DNA of 22,526 nucleotides, from the NCBI GenBank assembly GCA_023441105.1, contig JAEZQX010000510.1:1-22526 (forward strand), in the 5' to 3' direction. This DNA is from Pseudomonadota bacterium (GTDB taxonomy: Bacteria > Pseudomonadota > Gammaproteobacteria > Burkholderiales > Burkholderiaceae). This document shows positions 9,133 through 16,072 of this stretch, in pieces. Position 1 is the stretch's first letter. Each line of letters opens with the position of its first letter. Under the pieces are notes generated by a model that was given only the letters and a program-made list of their open reading frames with translations, ran no database searches and was not told the DNA's origin. A program made the position numbers and the translations under genes.

Positions 9133-10020
9133 CTACTGTTTCGCGATCGCGACCTTGTCGAGAGCTGCTCGTAACCCGGTCACCACGCGATCCGCCTGGT
9201 CGTTGGCCCAGAAGTGCATGAAGAATAGCCGTGGCTCGTCGGCGAGCATGTGGTTGTGCAGGGCGGTGATCTCGATGCCTGCTCGAGTCAGGGCCGTGAT
9301 GACGGGGTTTACCTCTTCCGCGGTCAGCACGAAGTCACCGGTCCCGGCAATCCTGCCATTGCCGCTCGACTGCAGGTTGATGGCGATGGCAGAGCCCAGA
9401 CCCTCGGGAACTTCCATGCCATCGTCCTTGACTGGCTTCGCACGGCGGATGTTGATCGCGAAGACCCCTCCATTCGCCTTGCCCTTGTACCCTAGGCCGC
9501 GTTCGACCATCGCGGGGTCGAACCCGACATCCGGTGGCGCGCCGGCCGGCGGGGTCGACAACGGGGTCTTGGTCGCCGAAAGAGCATCGTGCAGGGAGGC
9601 TGCAAGCTTGCCGGGCTGTCCATGTCCATGGACGTGCATGTACATCGTGAATGGTTCGTTGCGAAGCAGATGATTGTGCAAGGCGGTGATCTCGAGACCT
9701 GCCCCTCGAAGCTTTGGCGTGACCTGGGCGACCTCCTCCGCGGTCAATACCAGATCGCCCATGACCATGACCTCGGCACCCATCGGCATGAAACCGAGCC
9801 AGCTGACCAAGGCCAGGGCGGGCCTGATCTCGACGCCATCGAGCTTGACCTTCAGGTCTGTTCTGGGCAACGACACGCGGTATACACCGTCCGGCGATTC
9901 GGTCCCGGCCTTGCCGAGGCTCGCCGCGATCTGACTTTGCCAGTTGCCGTCGGCGGCGTGGACGACGACGGGCAGTAGCAGGGACATGGCACCCTTCGAG
10001 AGGAAAGGTAGGAGCTTCAT
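9133..10020 (-). CDS. Exported tandem DUF1259 (LpqO/LppY-like) protein
   Basis: A 295-residue exported protein with a signal peptide at about 1-22 (VVVHA-A). It consists of two DUF1259-type repeats: residues about 25-155 and 165-293. Each contains LVLTAEEV or FVLTAEEV (90-97, 230-237), a helix, then the identical core ITALHNH (111-117, 251-257) and a Met/Phe-rich strand with histidine (MYMHVHGHG, FFMHFWAND). The conserved His-Asn-His core could bind a metal or ligand; that is inference. DUF1259 is named after mycobacterial lipoproteins LpqO and LppY and has no established function. ATG at 10020 has GGAG at 6 nt. It is the last gene of the leftward run from chrB, 94 bp after the beta-propeller gene, with a hairpin in the gap. 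Its expression may therefore be partly separate from the chromate genes. Confidence 0.88.
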   Translation of the reverse strand: MKLLPFLSKGAMSLLLPVVVHAADGNWQSQIAASLGKAGTESPDGVYRVSLPRTDLKVKLDGVEIRPALALVSWLGFMPMGAEVMVMGDLVLTAEEVAQVTPKLRGAGLEITALHNHLLRNEPFTMYMHVHGHGQPGKLAASLHDALSATKTPLSTPPAGAPPDVGFDPAMVERGLGYKGKANGGVFAINIRRAKPVKDDGMEVPEGLGSAIAINLQSSGNGRIAGTGDFVLTAEEVNPVITALTRAGIEITALHNHMLADEPRLFFMHFWANDQADRVVTGLRAALDKVAIAKQ

Positions 10021-10052
10021 GAATATCTCCGGTTAGGGTTCCTCGACACCGC

Positions 10053-10088
10053 CCGGTTCACCAGTTAGGGACTGGCGCCGGGAACCGG
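10053..10088 (-). other. Nested inverted repeat between two genes
   Basis: Outer arms CCGGTTC (10053-10059) and GAACCGG (10082-10088) enclose inner arms CCAGT and ACTGG around a TAGGG loop, all in the 94-bp gap between the propeller and DUF1259 genes. It lacks a T-run, so it may be an attenuator or mRNA processing element rather than a full terminator. Confidence 0.4.
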
Positions 10089-10114
10089 TGGCTCGCCACT
10101 TGATGCTCGATGCT

Positions 10115-11041
10115 TCAATCCTGGTCAAGAAAGACGGCGGCACGATGCGTTTCGGGCAGGAAGGCGTACAGCTTGCGGCGCTTCCGGTCGAGCGCGAAGG
10201 TGTGGGAGCCGAGCTCGGTCTCCACCGTCTGCACGCGGCGCATCCGGATGGTGTCGATGACGTCGATGACACCGGGATTGCCGACGGCGACGTACAGGTG
10301 CTTCTTCAGGCGGTCCAGAAAGACGACGTCGGGTCCGCCGCTCAGGGCGGCCTCCCCCTGAATCTGCCCCGTTGACGGATCGATTGCCAATAGGACGCCC
10401 GCATCGCAGGCGCAGAACAGTTGCCCGGTCTCTAGATCGAGGTCGAGCCCATGCGGCCCGGCCGCGGGGACGTCGATCTCGCCGGCCAGGCTTCGCGCCT
10501 CGGCTGACGGGATCGCGACGATTCTTGGGGGTGAGGCGATGTTCACGTAGAACATGTCGCGCGCAGCATCGTAGACCGACCATCGAGTGCGCCCCGGCAC
10601 CGGGATATCCGCAACGCGCTCGCGTCGCTCGACGTCGACGACCGAGACCGTGAAGGAACCGGCAATAGCGGGATCGCCGACATTCGCGGCAATCAGCGTG
10701 CCTCGACCAGGATCGAAGGCCAGCCCATTCGGCTTCACGCCGACCTGAATTTTGACGGCGTCGCGCTCCTTTCCTGGCGCGAGGATCGAGACCGTGTTCT
10801 CGCCCCGATTCGAGGTGAAGACCAATCCGCGCCTCTCCGAGACCAGGGCGCCGGCCACCGCGGGGAGGCCGGGAACGGACTCGATGAAGCAGTCCCTTGT
10901 GCAGTCGACGACGTCGAGGGCGTCGTTGCTGGTATGCGCGACATACAGCCGATCGGAACCGGCGTGTACATCCGCGTGATCGAAGCCGCCAGCCCCGCGA
11001 TTGGGCGGGAGGGCCAAGTGACCAACCCGTTTCAGCGACAT
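10115..11041 (-). CDS. YncE-like beta-propeller protein, cytoplasmic
   Basis: A 308-residue protein made of repeated blades of the YVTN/YncE or lactonase-like seven-bladed propeller type. Blade-like units are seen in DRLYVAHTSNDALDVVD, GLVFTSNRGENTVSIL, GTLIAANVGD, DMFYVNIASPPRIVAI, GQLFCACDAGVLLAID, KHLYVAVGNPGVIDVID and KLYAFLPETHRAAVF. No signal peptide is present with this start. The ATG at 11041 was preferred because AGGAGG lies 8 nt upstream; the open frame runs 22 codons further upstream, but that would overlap the ribosome site and adds no export signal. Propellers of this type bind ligands or partner proteins; no catalytic role can be read here. The gene lies 44 bp after the lipoprotein gene, which also has propeller-like blades, within the leftward chromate-cluster run. 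Confidence 0.85.
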   Translation of the reverse strand: MSLKRVGHLALPPNRGAGGFDHADVHAGSDRLYVAHTSNDALDVVDCTRDCFIESVPGLPAVAGALVSERRGLVFTSNRGENTVSILAPGKERDAVKIQVGVKPNGLAFDPGRGTLIAANVGDPAIAGSFTVSVVDVERRERVADIPVPGRTRWSVYDAARDMFYVNIASPPRIVAIPSAEARSLAGEIDVPAAGPHGLDLDLETGQLFCACDAGVLLAIDPSTGQIQGEAALSGGPDVVFLDRLKKHLYVAVGNPGVIDVIDTIRMRRVQTVETELGSHTFALDRKRRKLYAFLPETHRAAVFLDQD

Positions 11042-11085
11042 GAGGTCAGCCTCCTGAAGGAAGGGTGTGTTTGCCTCGTGGCAGA

Positions 11086-11640
11086 TCAAGCTTCCCGGAA
11101 CCCGCACTCGTCCGCCACGGAACCCAGCACATCGACGAGCTGCCCGGTGGCACTTTCAAGATCGATTCGCCATTGCAGGCCGCCCAGCGAAGCACCGGCG
11201 AACAGAGTGCCATCCGCCGAAAACCGGAGCCTGGTGAGCCCGATATCAAGGCTCTCCCTTTGGAGAAGTCGCAGCCGGTGCTCTTTCAGCTGGAAGGTGT
11301 CCGGATCGATCTGCCAGAGCTTGGGCTCGACGTTGTGCGATATGTATGCGGTGCCGGTGCGGTCGAACGCGATGTCTGGCGGGCAGACGAAATTCGCCAC
11401 CGTCCAAGGCGGCAATGCGATGCGCTGGATCAGGGTGTCGGTTCGTTTGTCATAAACGTCCACGAACTCGAGATCGAGCACCCAGAGACGATCGCGGGTG
11501 GCGTCGGGCTTCACGCGAAGCGCGTCCCGGTGCTCCTTCGAACCTGTCGAAGCCAGGTCGATCCCGGGCGATACATGGGGACCGGTAGCCGAATCACAGG
11601 CGCCGATCAGAATCATTGCGAGCAGGCTCAATGCTTTCAT
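11086..11640 (-). CDS. Propeller-like lipoprotein
   Basis: A 184-residue predicted lipoprotein: a basic start, hydrophobic core and lipobox IGAC with the lipidated cysteine at 15, and no inner-membrane retention aspartate at +2 (the residue is D16 and so could in fact signal retention in some bacteria). The mature part has propeller or SMP-30-like strands: RDRLWVLDLEFVDVYD, GTAYISHNVEPKLWQID, RLRFSADGTLFAGASLGG and LQWRIDLESATGQL. At about half the length of a usual propeller it may be a partial domain or need a partner. GGAGG lies 6 nt before the ATG. It sits 84 bp after the stand-alone ChrB domain gene and 44 bp before the YncE-like gene, so co-expression with the chromate genes is likely. 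I do not recognise the specific family. Confidence 0.8.
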   Translation of the reverse strand: MKALSLLAMILIGACDSATGPHVSPGIDLASTGSKEHRDALRVKPDATRDRLWVLDLEFVDVYDKRTDTLIQRIALPPWTVANFVCPPDIAFDRTGTAYISHNVEPKLWQIDPDTFQLKEHRLRLLQRESLDIGLTRLRFSADGTLFAGASLGGLQWRIDLESATGQLVDVLGSVADECGFREA

Positions 11641-11724
11641 CGCATGCCTCCGTGCAGCAGTTCGACTGAAGCAGGTGTCATGGCCTCGTGGGCACGACGT
11701 CGGGCGGAAAAATGCGCACTGTGG

Positions 11725-12171
11725 CTATCGATCAGTCGCTCGTGCCTCGTCCTGGCAATCCCTGCACCAGGAATAGAGGGCGTCGTACATGATCAGCCCA
11801 TGCTCGAGCATCTCGAAGTCGTCCTTGAAGTTGCTGGACAAGCCTAGTGAGATGGCATGGAGGCCGGCCGACTGCGGCGCCAGGTCGAGCCGGGAGGTGT
11901 CCGCGCCGCGGACGATGACGGCGAGTTGCTGAAGGGCCGGATCCGTCAACTTGTACTTCGCCAGAAAGGCGTCGAAGCTGCAGCGATCTCCCACGTGCGA
12001 CAGCTCGACCCCGGGGATATCGTAGGGGATCGCACCTGTCCTCTCCGCCACCGCCAGAACCTCCCCCTTTTGCACGTAGAGGAACTCCGGCTCCTCGTCG
12101 ATAAACCGGTCGATCAGCCAGGGACACGCAATGCGGTCGATCTTCGGGCGTTCGCGCGTGATCCATTTCAT
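11725..12171 (-). CDS. Stand-alone ChrB C-terminal (chromate resistance) domain protein
   Basis: A 148-residue protein corresponding to only the C-terminal domain of ChrB (Chrome_Resist family). Family features are WITRERPKIDRIACPWLIDRFID at the N-terminus (shown here as the RERP..DR.ACPWL pattern), SHVGDRCSFDAF in the middle, the DPAL..LA.IVRGAD segment, and GLSSNFKDDFEMLEHGLIMYDALY near the end. The equivalent region of full-length ChrB in this window begins near its residue 180. Stand-alone copies are common in chromate clusters, but their exact role is not settled. ATG at 12171 has GGAGG at 6-nt spacing and overlaps the rhodanese stop (ATGA), so translation is probably coupled. Two C-terminal cysteines (WCRDCQ) may be redox or metal active; that is inference. 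Confidence 0.9.
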   Translation of the reverse strand: MKWITRERPKIDRIACPWLIDRFIDEEPEFLYVQKGEVLAVAERTGAIPYDIPGVELSHVGDRCSFDAFLAKYKLTDPALQQLAVIVRGADTSRLDLAPQSAGLHAISLGLSSNFKDDFEMLEHGLIMYDALYSWCRDCQDEARATDR

Positions 12172-12506
12172 GTCGATCCTCCAGTCTTGGCGGCCGTGTT
12201 GCCGCCGGTTGAAGTCCAGGCCTCGATTCCACCTTCGAGATAGGCTGCCTCGAGGCCGAGATCTCGCAGCTTCCGGGCGCAATCCTGGCTGACCTGATGC
12301 CCGTGTACGCAGTAGACGACCACCGGTCTTGCCTGGTCGAGACCTTCAGACCAACTGGTGACGAGTTCTGGGTCGCGCCAGACCGCATTCACGATGAGCT
12401 CGGTGGCGCGCTCGAACGTTGCCACCCGACGGACATCCAGCACGAGCGGGGGCGTGGCTGACGCGAGGGCAGCCTGCAGTTGTGCAACGGTGAAGGTGTG
12501 ACTCAT
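12168..12506 (-). CDS. Single-domain rhodanese of the chromate cluster (ChrE-like)
   Basis: A 112-residue cytoplasmic rhodanese-fold protein. Landmarks are LVLDVRR (21-27), the active-site loop CVHGHQVSQ with catalytic cysteine 66, and the closing LEGGIEAW (90-97). The family transfers sulphane sulphur or acts as a thiol redox carrier. Rhodaneses with a CVHGHxVSQ loop are, from memory, typical of chrE-like genes in chromate operons such as those of Cupriavidus. ATG at 12506 has GAGGA at 7 nt and begins 10 bp after the chrA stop, and its stop overlaps the next gene's start by 4 bp. It is therefore tightly embedded in the chrA transcript. A role in thiol or sulphur homeostasis during chromate stress is inferred. 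Confidence 0.9.
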   Translation of the reverse strand: MSHTFTVAQLQAALASATPPLVLDVRRVATFERATELIVNAVWRDPELVTSWSEGLDQARPVVVYCVHGHQVSQDCARKLRDLGLEAAYLEGGIEAWTSTGGNTAAKTGGST

Positions 12507-12516
12507 GATGGGATCC

Positions 12517-13857
12517 TCAGTGAAGAAGATTCCAGGCGAGCCCGAGAACCCCACAGCCGGCAATGACAGGAATGACGCCAACCTTGTATCGGAAGAGGGC
12601 GGCTGTCGCCAGCAGGCCGATGACTGCGGAAGCCCATTCGAACCGCCCGGGAAGACCATCCGGCCAGAGAGCGTGGTACGCGAAGAAGACGGCGAGGTCG
12701 ACGATGACGCCAACCACCGCTGCCGTGATGGCGGTCAACGGTGCGGTGAACTTCAGGTTCCCGTGTGTGGACTCGATGAACGGCGCGCCCAGGAGGATGA
12801 AGAAGAATGAAGGCAGGAAGGTGAAGAACGTCACCACCGTCGCCGCCGCCGCGCCCGACATGAAGAGAGCATCCGCACCGAAGATCTCCTTCGTCCAACC
12901 GCCGACGAAGCCGACGAAGGAAACCACCATGATCAGCGGGCCCGGGGTTGTTTCTCCGAGCGCCAGCCCATCGATCATCTGCACCGGCGTCAGCCACTGA
13001 TGGCCTTCTACGGCACCCTGGTACACATAGGGAAGCACTGCATAGGCACCCCCGAATGTCAGCAAGGCTGCCTTGGTGAAGAACCAGGCCATCTGCGTGA
13101 GAACCGCGTCCCAGCCGTAAGCGACGATCAGGCCGAGGATGGCAATAAGCCACATGCCCAGGCAGACGCCGCTTACTCGAATCAGCTTCCTCCAGGTGAA
13201 CAGCGCGTGTTCGGGGGGCGGCATATCGTCGTCGATCCAGGCGGGCCCAAATGATGTGGCCGCCTTGCCATGCCCGCCGCTTCCCATGGCGAAGACATGA
13301 GGCGAATGGCGTCCTCCAACGTAGCCGATGATTCCAGCCGCCAGAACGATCAGCGGAAAGGGCACGTCGAATGCAAAGATCGCAATGAAGGCTGCCACTG
13401 CAATGGAGAGCAACCAGCCGTTCTTCAGGGTGCGCGACCCGATGCGCCAGGCCGCCAACATCACGATCGCGGTCACTGCAGGCTTGATGCCGTAAAGCAG
13501 GCCCGCGATCGCCGGCACATCCCCATGCGCCATGTACACCCAGGACAGGCCAATCAGGATGAAGAGCGAAGGCAGCACGAACAGCCCGCCAGCCAGCACG
13601 CCGCCCCACGTCCGATGCATGAGCCAGCCGATGTAGGTGGCCAGTTGCTGGGCCTCCGGTCCGGGCAACAACATGCAGTAGTTCAAGGCATGCAGGAAGC
13701 GGTTCTCGGAAATCCAGCGGCGGCGTTCGACGAGTTCCTGATGCATGATGGAGATCTGGCCCGCCGGGCCGCCGAAGCTGATGAAGCCGAGCTTCAGCCA
13801 GAAGACAAAGGCCTCCCGGAAAGTCAGCGTGGCCGGACGCGGGAGATCTTCGTTCAC
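12517..13857 (-). CDS. chrA: Chromate efflux transporter ChrA
   Basis: A 446-residue inner-membrane protein of the two-domain CHR family, with about ten to twelve hydrophobic segments. The N-terminal half carries FGGPAGQ (28-34) and LPGPEA (64-69). The C-terminal half carries the paired motifs FGGAYAVLPYV (268-278) and GETTPGPL (301-308). The length matches long-chain ChrA proteins. The known role is export of chromate from the cytoplasm driven by the membrane potential. The start is a GTG at 13857 that overlaps the stop of a short upstream frame (GTGA); there is no strong ribosome site of its own, so translation is probably coupled. An MHxEL segment starting at about residue 38 could not serve as an alternative start, because it would remove the first motif. 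The rhodanese gene follows after 10 bp. Confidence 0.96.
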   Translation of the reverse strand: MNEDLPRPATLTFREAFVFWLKLGFISFGGPAGQISIMHQELVERRRWISENRFLHALNYCMLLPGPEAQQLATYIGWLMHRTWGGVLAGGLFVLPSLFILIGLSWVYMAHGDVPAIAGLLYGIKPAVTAIVMLAAWRIGSRTLKNGWLLSIAVAAFIAIFAFDVPFPLIVLAAGIIGYVGGRHSPHVFAMGSGGHGKAATSFGPAWIDDDMPPPEHALFTWRKLIRVSGVCLGMWLIAILGLIVAYGWDAVLTQMAWFFTKAALLTFGGAYAVLPYVYQGAVEGHQWLTPVQMIDGLALGETTPGPLIMVVSFVGFVGGWTKEIFGADALFMSGAAAATVVTFFTFLPSFFFILLGAPFIESTHGNLKFTAPLTAITAAVVGVIVDLAVFFAYHALWPDGLPGRFEWASAVIGLLATAALFRYKVGVIPVIAGCGVLGLAWNLLH

Positions 13858-13973
13858 GGCTGAACCCGCCCATCGGCATAGAGGGAGTCAAAGAGCGGCA
13901 GGGCCGCGTTGAGCAACTCCGAGTAGGGCGGCGTTCGTTCGTACAACGCCTTGATGCTTCGCAGGTCGTTCAC
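13854..13973 (-). pseudogene. ChrB 3'-end relic, possibly a 39-codon coupled leader ORF
   Basis: The short frame between chrB and chrA ends in LLNAALPLFDSLYADGRVQP, nearly the same as the C-terminus of the intact ChrB, LLEAALPLFDSLYAAWQPKP. Identity at DNA level over this stretch is only moderate, so it is not a recent duplication but the tail of a second, divergent chrB. The rest of that gene is missing. A GTG at 13973 with GAGGA 7 nt upstream could start a 39-residue peptide whose TGA overlaps the chrA GTG (GTGA). The relic may thus have been kept as a translational feeder for chrA. The frame can be read upstream to 14099, but that part is antisense-independent overlap with chrB and shows no ChrB similarity. 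Confidence 0.65.
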
Positions 13974-14025
13974 TTTCGAATCCTCGATCAGCTGGATGCA
14001 GCCGTCTGGCCGGGCAGGTGGCCCT

Positions 14026-14970
14026 TCAGGGCTTGGGCTGCCAGGCCGCGTAGAGAGAATCGAACAACGGCAACGCTGCTTCGAGCAGTACGTCGTCATC
14101 CTTGTGGAGCGCGAGAAGACCTCGGACGACCGCTTCCACGCCGGGCCCTTCGTCCTGCGGATCGCCGCCTACGTCGATGTAGTGGACGAGGTTCCCGATG
14201 GCTTCGAGCGCCTTGTCCCGGGAGAGCCCGAACGTCTCGGTGACCACCTCGAAGGTCACCTTCCCGTCGACATGCGAAAAGGTCGCGCCGTCGAAGTCAA
14301 AGCCGACAGCACCCTTGGGGCTCCCGCGCGGAGTTTCGATCCAGACGAATCGCGCGTTCGAGTCGATGAAGCGCCGAACCAGCCAGGCCGTCGCCAAGCG
14401 ATCAACCCAGGGCCGCTGACGGGTCGCCCAGGTCCTGCCCTGGAATTGCCCGATTGACTGCTGCTCGATCCTTTCAGGTCGCGGGGTCGGCTCGCCGGGC
14501 GAGAGATGTCGTTCGACTTCCCGGCGCAGCGTCTCCAGGGCGGCTGCGGCGCGTTCGCCGGCCTGGCCGGGAAAGAAGTCGATGGCTTGGATGCTTCGAA
14601 GCTGCTGGTCCAACGCCCGCAACGTCTTGTGCAGTGCCGGCTCGGTCGACGTCCGGATTCCCCCGCGTGCCTCCTTCAGCGACTGGAGCAGGTCCGAATA
14701 CAGTTCCGATCTGTCAAAGAGGGCAATGAAGCCTTGCTCCTGGGCCGCGTCGCGGGCGGTCACGACCAGCATGTGAGCTTCCGCGCCTCCTTCCTGGATC
14801 GTCTTCTCGATCCCCCACAATGAATCGGCGGTGGGCGCCGCTGCAGGCAGCAGATAGACGCCGTCCCGCAAAGCGCCGCAGCCGGTTGCCTTCAGCGCCC
14901 GCCAGACCCGGACGCGCAGCGCGCTGGGGGACGTGGGAAGGGTGGCCGTCAGGAGGAGCCATTGGTTCAT
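14026..14970 (-). CDS. chrB: Chromate-sensing regulator ChrB
   Basis: A 314-residue full-length ChrB. The N-terminal domain (about 1-100, starting MNQWLLLTATLPTSPSALRV, with RVWRALKATGCGALRDGVYLLP pattern near 21-42) resembles the winged-helix regulator-like ChrB_N. A helical linker with charged residues spans 110-170. The C-terminal Chrome_Resist domain covers about 180-310 (RQRPWVDRLATAWLVRRFID at 184-203, FSHVDG at 231-236, and AALPLFDSLYA at 298-308). ChrB is known from Cupriavidus and Ochrobactrum to control chr operons in response to chromate. ATG at 14970 lies 7 bp from a perfect palindrome, suggesting autoregulation. It is the first gene of the leftward chromate cluster; chrA follows after a short relic frame. 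Confidence 0.94.
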   Translation of the reverse strand: MNQWLLLTATLPTSPSALRVRVWRALKATGCGALRDGVYLLPAAAPTADSLWGIEKTIQEGGAEAHMLVVTARDAAQEQGFIALFDRSELYSDLLQSLKEARGGIRTSTEPALHKTLRALDQQLRSIQAIDFFPGQAGERAAAALETLRREVERHLSPGEPTPRPERIEQQSIGQFQGRTWATRQRPWVDRLATAWLVRRFIDSNARFVWIETPRGSPKGAVGFDFDGATFSHVDGKVTFEVVTETFGLSRDKALEAIGNLVHYIDVGGDPQDEGPGVEAVVRGLLALHKDDDVLLEAALPLFDSLYAAWQPKP

Positions 14971-14977
14971 GTAGCAA

Positions 14978-14996
14978 TCATCGCATAGTGCGATGA
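14978..14996. promoter_or_regulatory. Perfect palindrome at the chrB start: candidate ChrB operator
   Basis: TCATCGCATAGTGCGATGA has 8-bp perfect arms (TCATCGCA/TGCGATGA) around a 3-bp centre and ends 7 bp before the chrB ATG. On the minus strand a CTTGCC / 16 bp / TAATAG pair just upstream could be the promoter, which would place the palindrome over the transcription start and ribosome site, ideal for repression. No SD-like sequence is otherwise visible. Binding by ChrB is inferred from position. Confidence 0.6.
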
Positions 14997-15107
14997 CTAT
15001 TACAAAGCCATCGTGTCCGGCAAGGCTTACCAGATCACCTGACGCTGTCCACGAGGATCTTCCATTCGACGAAAAGTTGGGTACAAGCCACTGATTAACC
15101 TGGGCAA

Positions 15108-15288
15108 ATGTCGATCGATGCCGTCGTTTCCGCCCTGGCCGCTGCCTTGCTCTTCTGGTGCCAGCACGCCACTGCCAAAGTGCTGGCCCGGCGACATATT
15201 GCCGCTCTTGCTGGCAGGTTTGCTCTACCTGGGCAGCGGACTAGCCCAGGCGTTCTCCTGCTGGCGCGGCGCGTCAGGCATCGGGTAG
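15108..15288 (+). pseudogene. Frameshifted N-terminal relic of an EamA/DMT transporter
   Basis: The frame from ATG at 15108 reads MSIDAVVSALAAALLF, then shifts by one base at about 15156. The next frame continues GASTPLPKCWPGDILPLLLA and GLLYLGSGLA, then degenerates to a TAG at 15286. EamA/DMT permeases typically begin ALLFGASTPLAK..LG.I.P..LAGLLYLGSGLG, so the match is good when two further small indels around 15175-15190 are allowed for. Only about 60 of roughly 290 codons remain; the rest is absent, and an unrelated leftward gene occupies the region from 15321. The relic lies just right of the chrB promoter region and marks an old rearrangement boundary. Confidence 0.6.
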
Positions 15289-15320
15289 CGCCCAGCCGAC
15301 GACCTCACAGAGGTTCACCT

Positions 15321-15947
15321 CTAGTTGCTGATATTGAGCTGAAAGTCATCGAAGCTCGTCACGCTGTCCGCTTTGGTCCAGATGCCGGCTTTGCCAGGTC
15401 CGAAGATGTTCCGGTCGGCCAGATCGATGTAGCCTTTGCCGTCCAGAAAGACCTGGACGCGCTCCCCCTGGAAACGAACTTCAAGGCGGTGCCAGGTATT
15501 CGGTGCAACCGGCGCCGGCTGGTATTTGATGGTGTGACGCACGCCCGCGCTGACGTAGTAGAGGGAGACGTTGTTTTCCAACGCATTCGCGCGGGCGACG
15601 TAGTAGTTGTTCGGGCTCTTGAACCGCCACACGACCCCGCCGGCCTGGTCCTTCTTGCCCGAGATCGGCTTGAAGCTGACTCCGACCAACCCGTTCTCAG
15701 CCAGCTCCCCTTCCTGGACGCACCAGGGAAAGTCGGCACGCCCGCGCTGAGTCAGTACATGCGGCGGGGTTGGCGCATGCGCGTCCGCTTCGACCTGCCA
15801 CTTGGGCGTCCCGTTCCCGGTCATGCCGCAGGTCCAGCCTGACGGCACCCGGTCAACCGGGTCATCGTCGAACGTGACTTGGGCAGCCTGTGCTGCTGCG
15901 GCAGCAGCGGCCAGACCCGCAAGAACCATGAAGCTCGTGATGCGCAT
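15321..15947 (-). CDS. Exported LamG/concanavalin-like domain protein
   Basis: A 208-residue exported protein: signal peptide with an alanine-rich core at about 1-22 (AQAA-Q), followed by one beta-sandwich domain. Pattern elements are VTFDDDPVDRVPSGW, DQAGGVVWRF, NNYYVARANALENNVSLY, NTWHRLEVRFQGERVQVFLD and KAGIWTKADSVTSFDDF. These recur in periplasmic LamG-like or 3-keto-disaccharide-hydrolase-like (DUF1080) domains that bind or cleave carbohydrates. No catalytic residues can be assigned. ATG at 15947 was chosen over a TTG 10 codons upstream because it gives a normal signal peptide. The ribosome site (GGGG, 6 nt) is weak. The gene is monocistronic, with the EamA relic downstream and a LysR gene ending 125 bp upstream. 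Confidence 0.85.
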   Translation of the reverse strand: MRITSFMVLAGLAAAAAAAQAAQVTFDDDPVDRVPSGWTCGMTGNGTPKWQVEADAHAPTPPHVLTQRGRADFPWCVQEGELAENGLVGVSFKPISGKKDQAGGVVWRFKSPNNYYVARANALENNVSLYYVSAGVRHTIKYQPAPVAPNTWHRLEVRFQGERVQVFLDGKGYIDLADRNIFGPGKAGIWTKADSVTSFDDFQLNISN

Positions 15948-16072
15948 GGTGAGCCCCGCTTGCTGCCGCGCCGTCAATCACGCCAATCCGGATCCGGGCC
16001 TGGACCTTGGCCAAGGCGGGCCGAAGTTGCGTCGCCCAGGCAGGGGCGCGGCTGGCATGCAGGCGCTTGGCC

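Noticed and set aside
12503..13891. A 462-codon frame overlapping chrA in another frame
   Set aside because: It is Arg/His/Gly-rich without membrane segments, while the chrA frame has full CHR motifs.
15108..15842. A 244-codon rightward open frame starting at the EamA relic
   Set aside because: Only its first 16 codons resemble a protein family; after the frameshift the frame runs antisense to the exported LamG-like gene and has no recognisable pattern.
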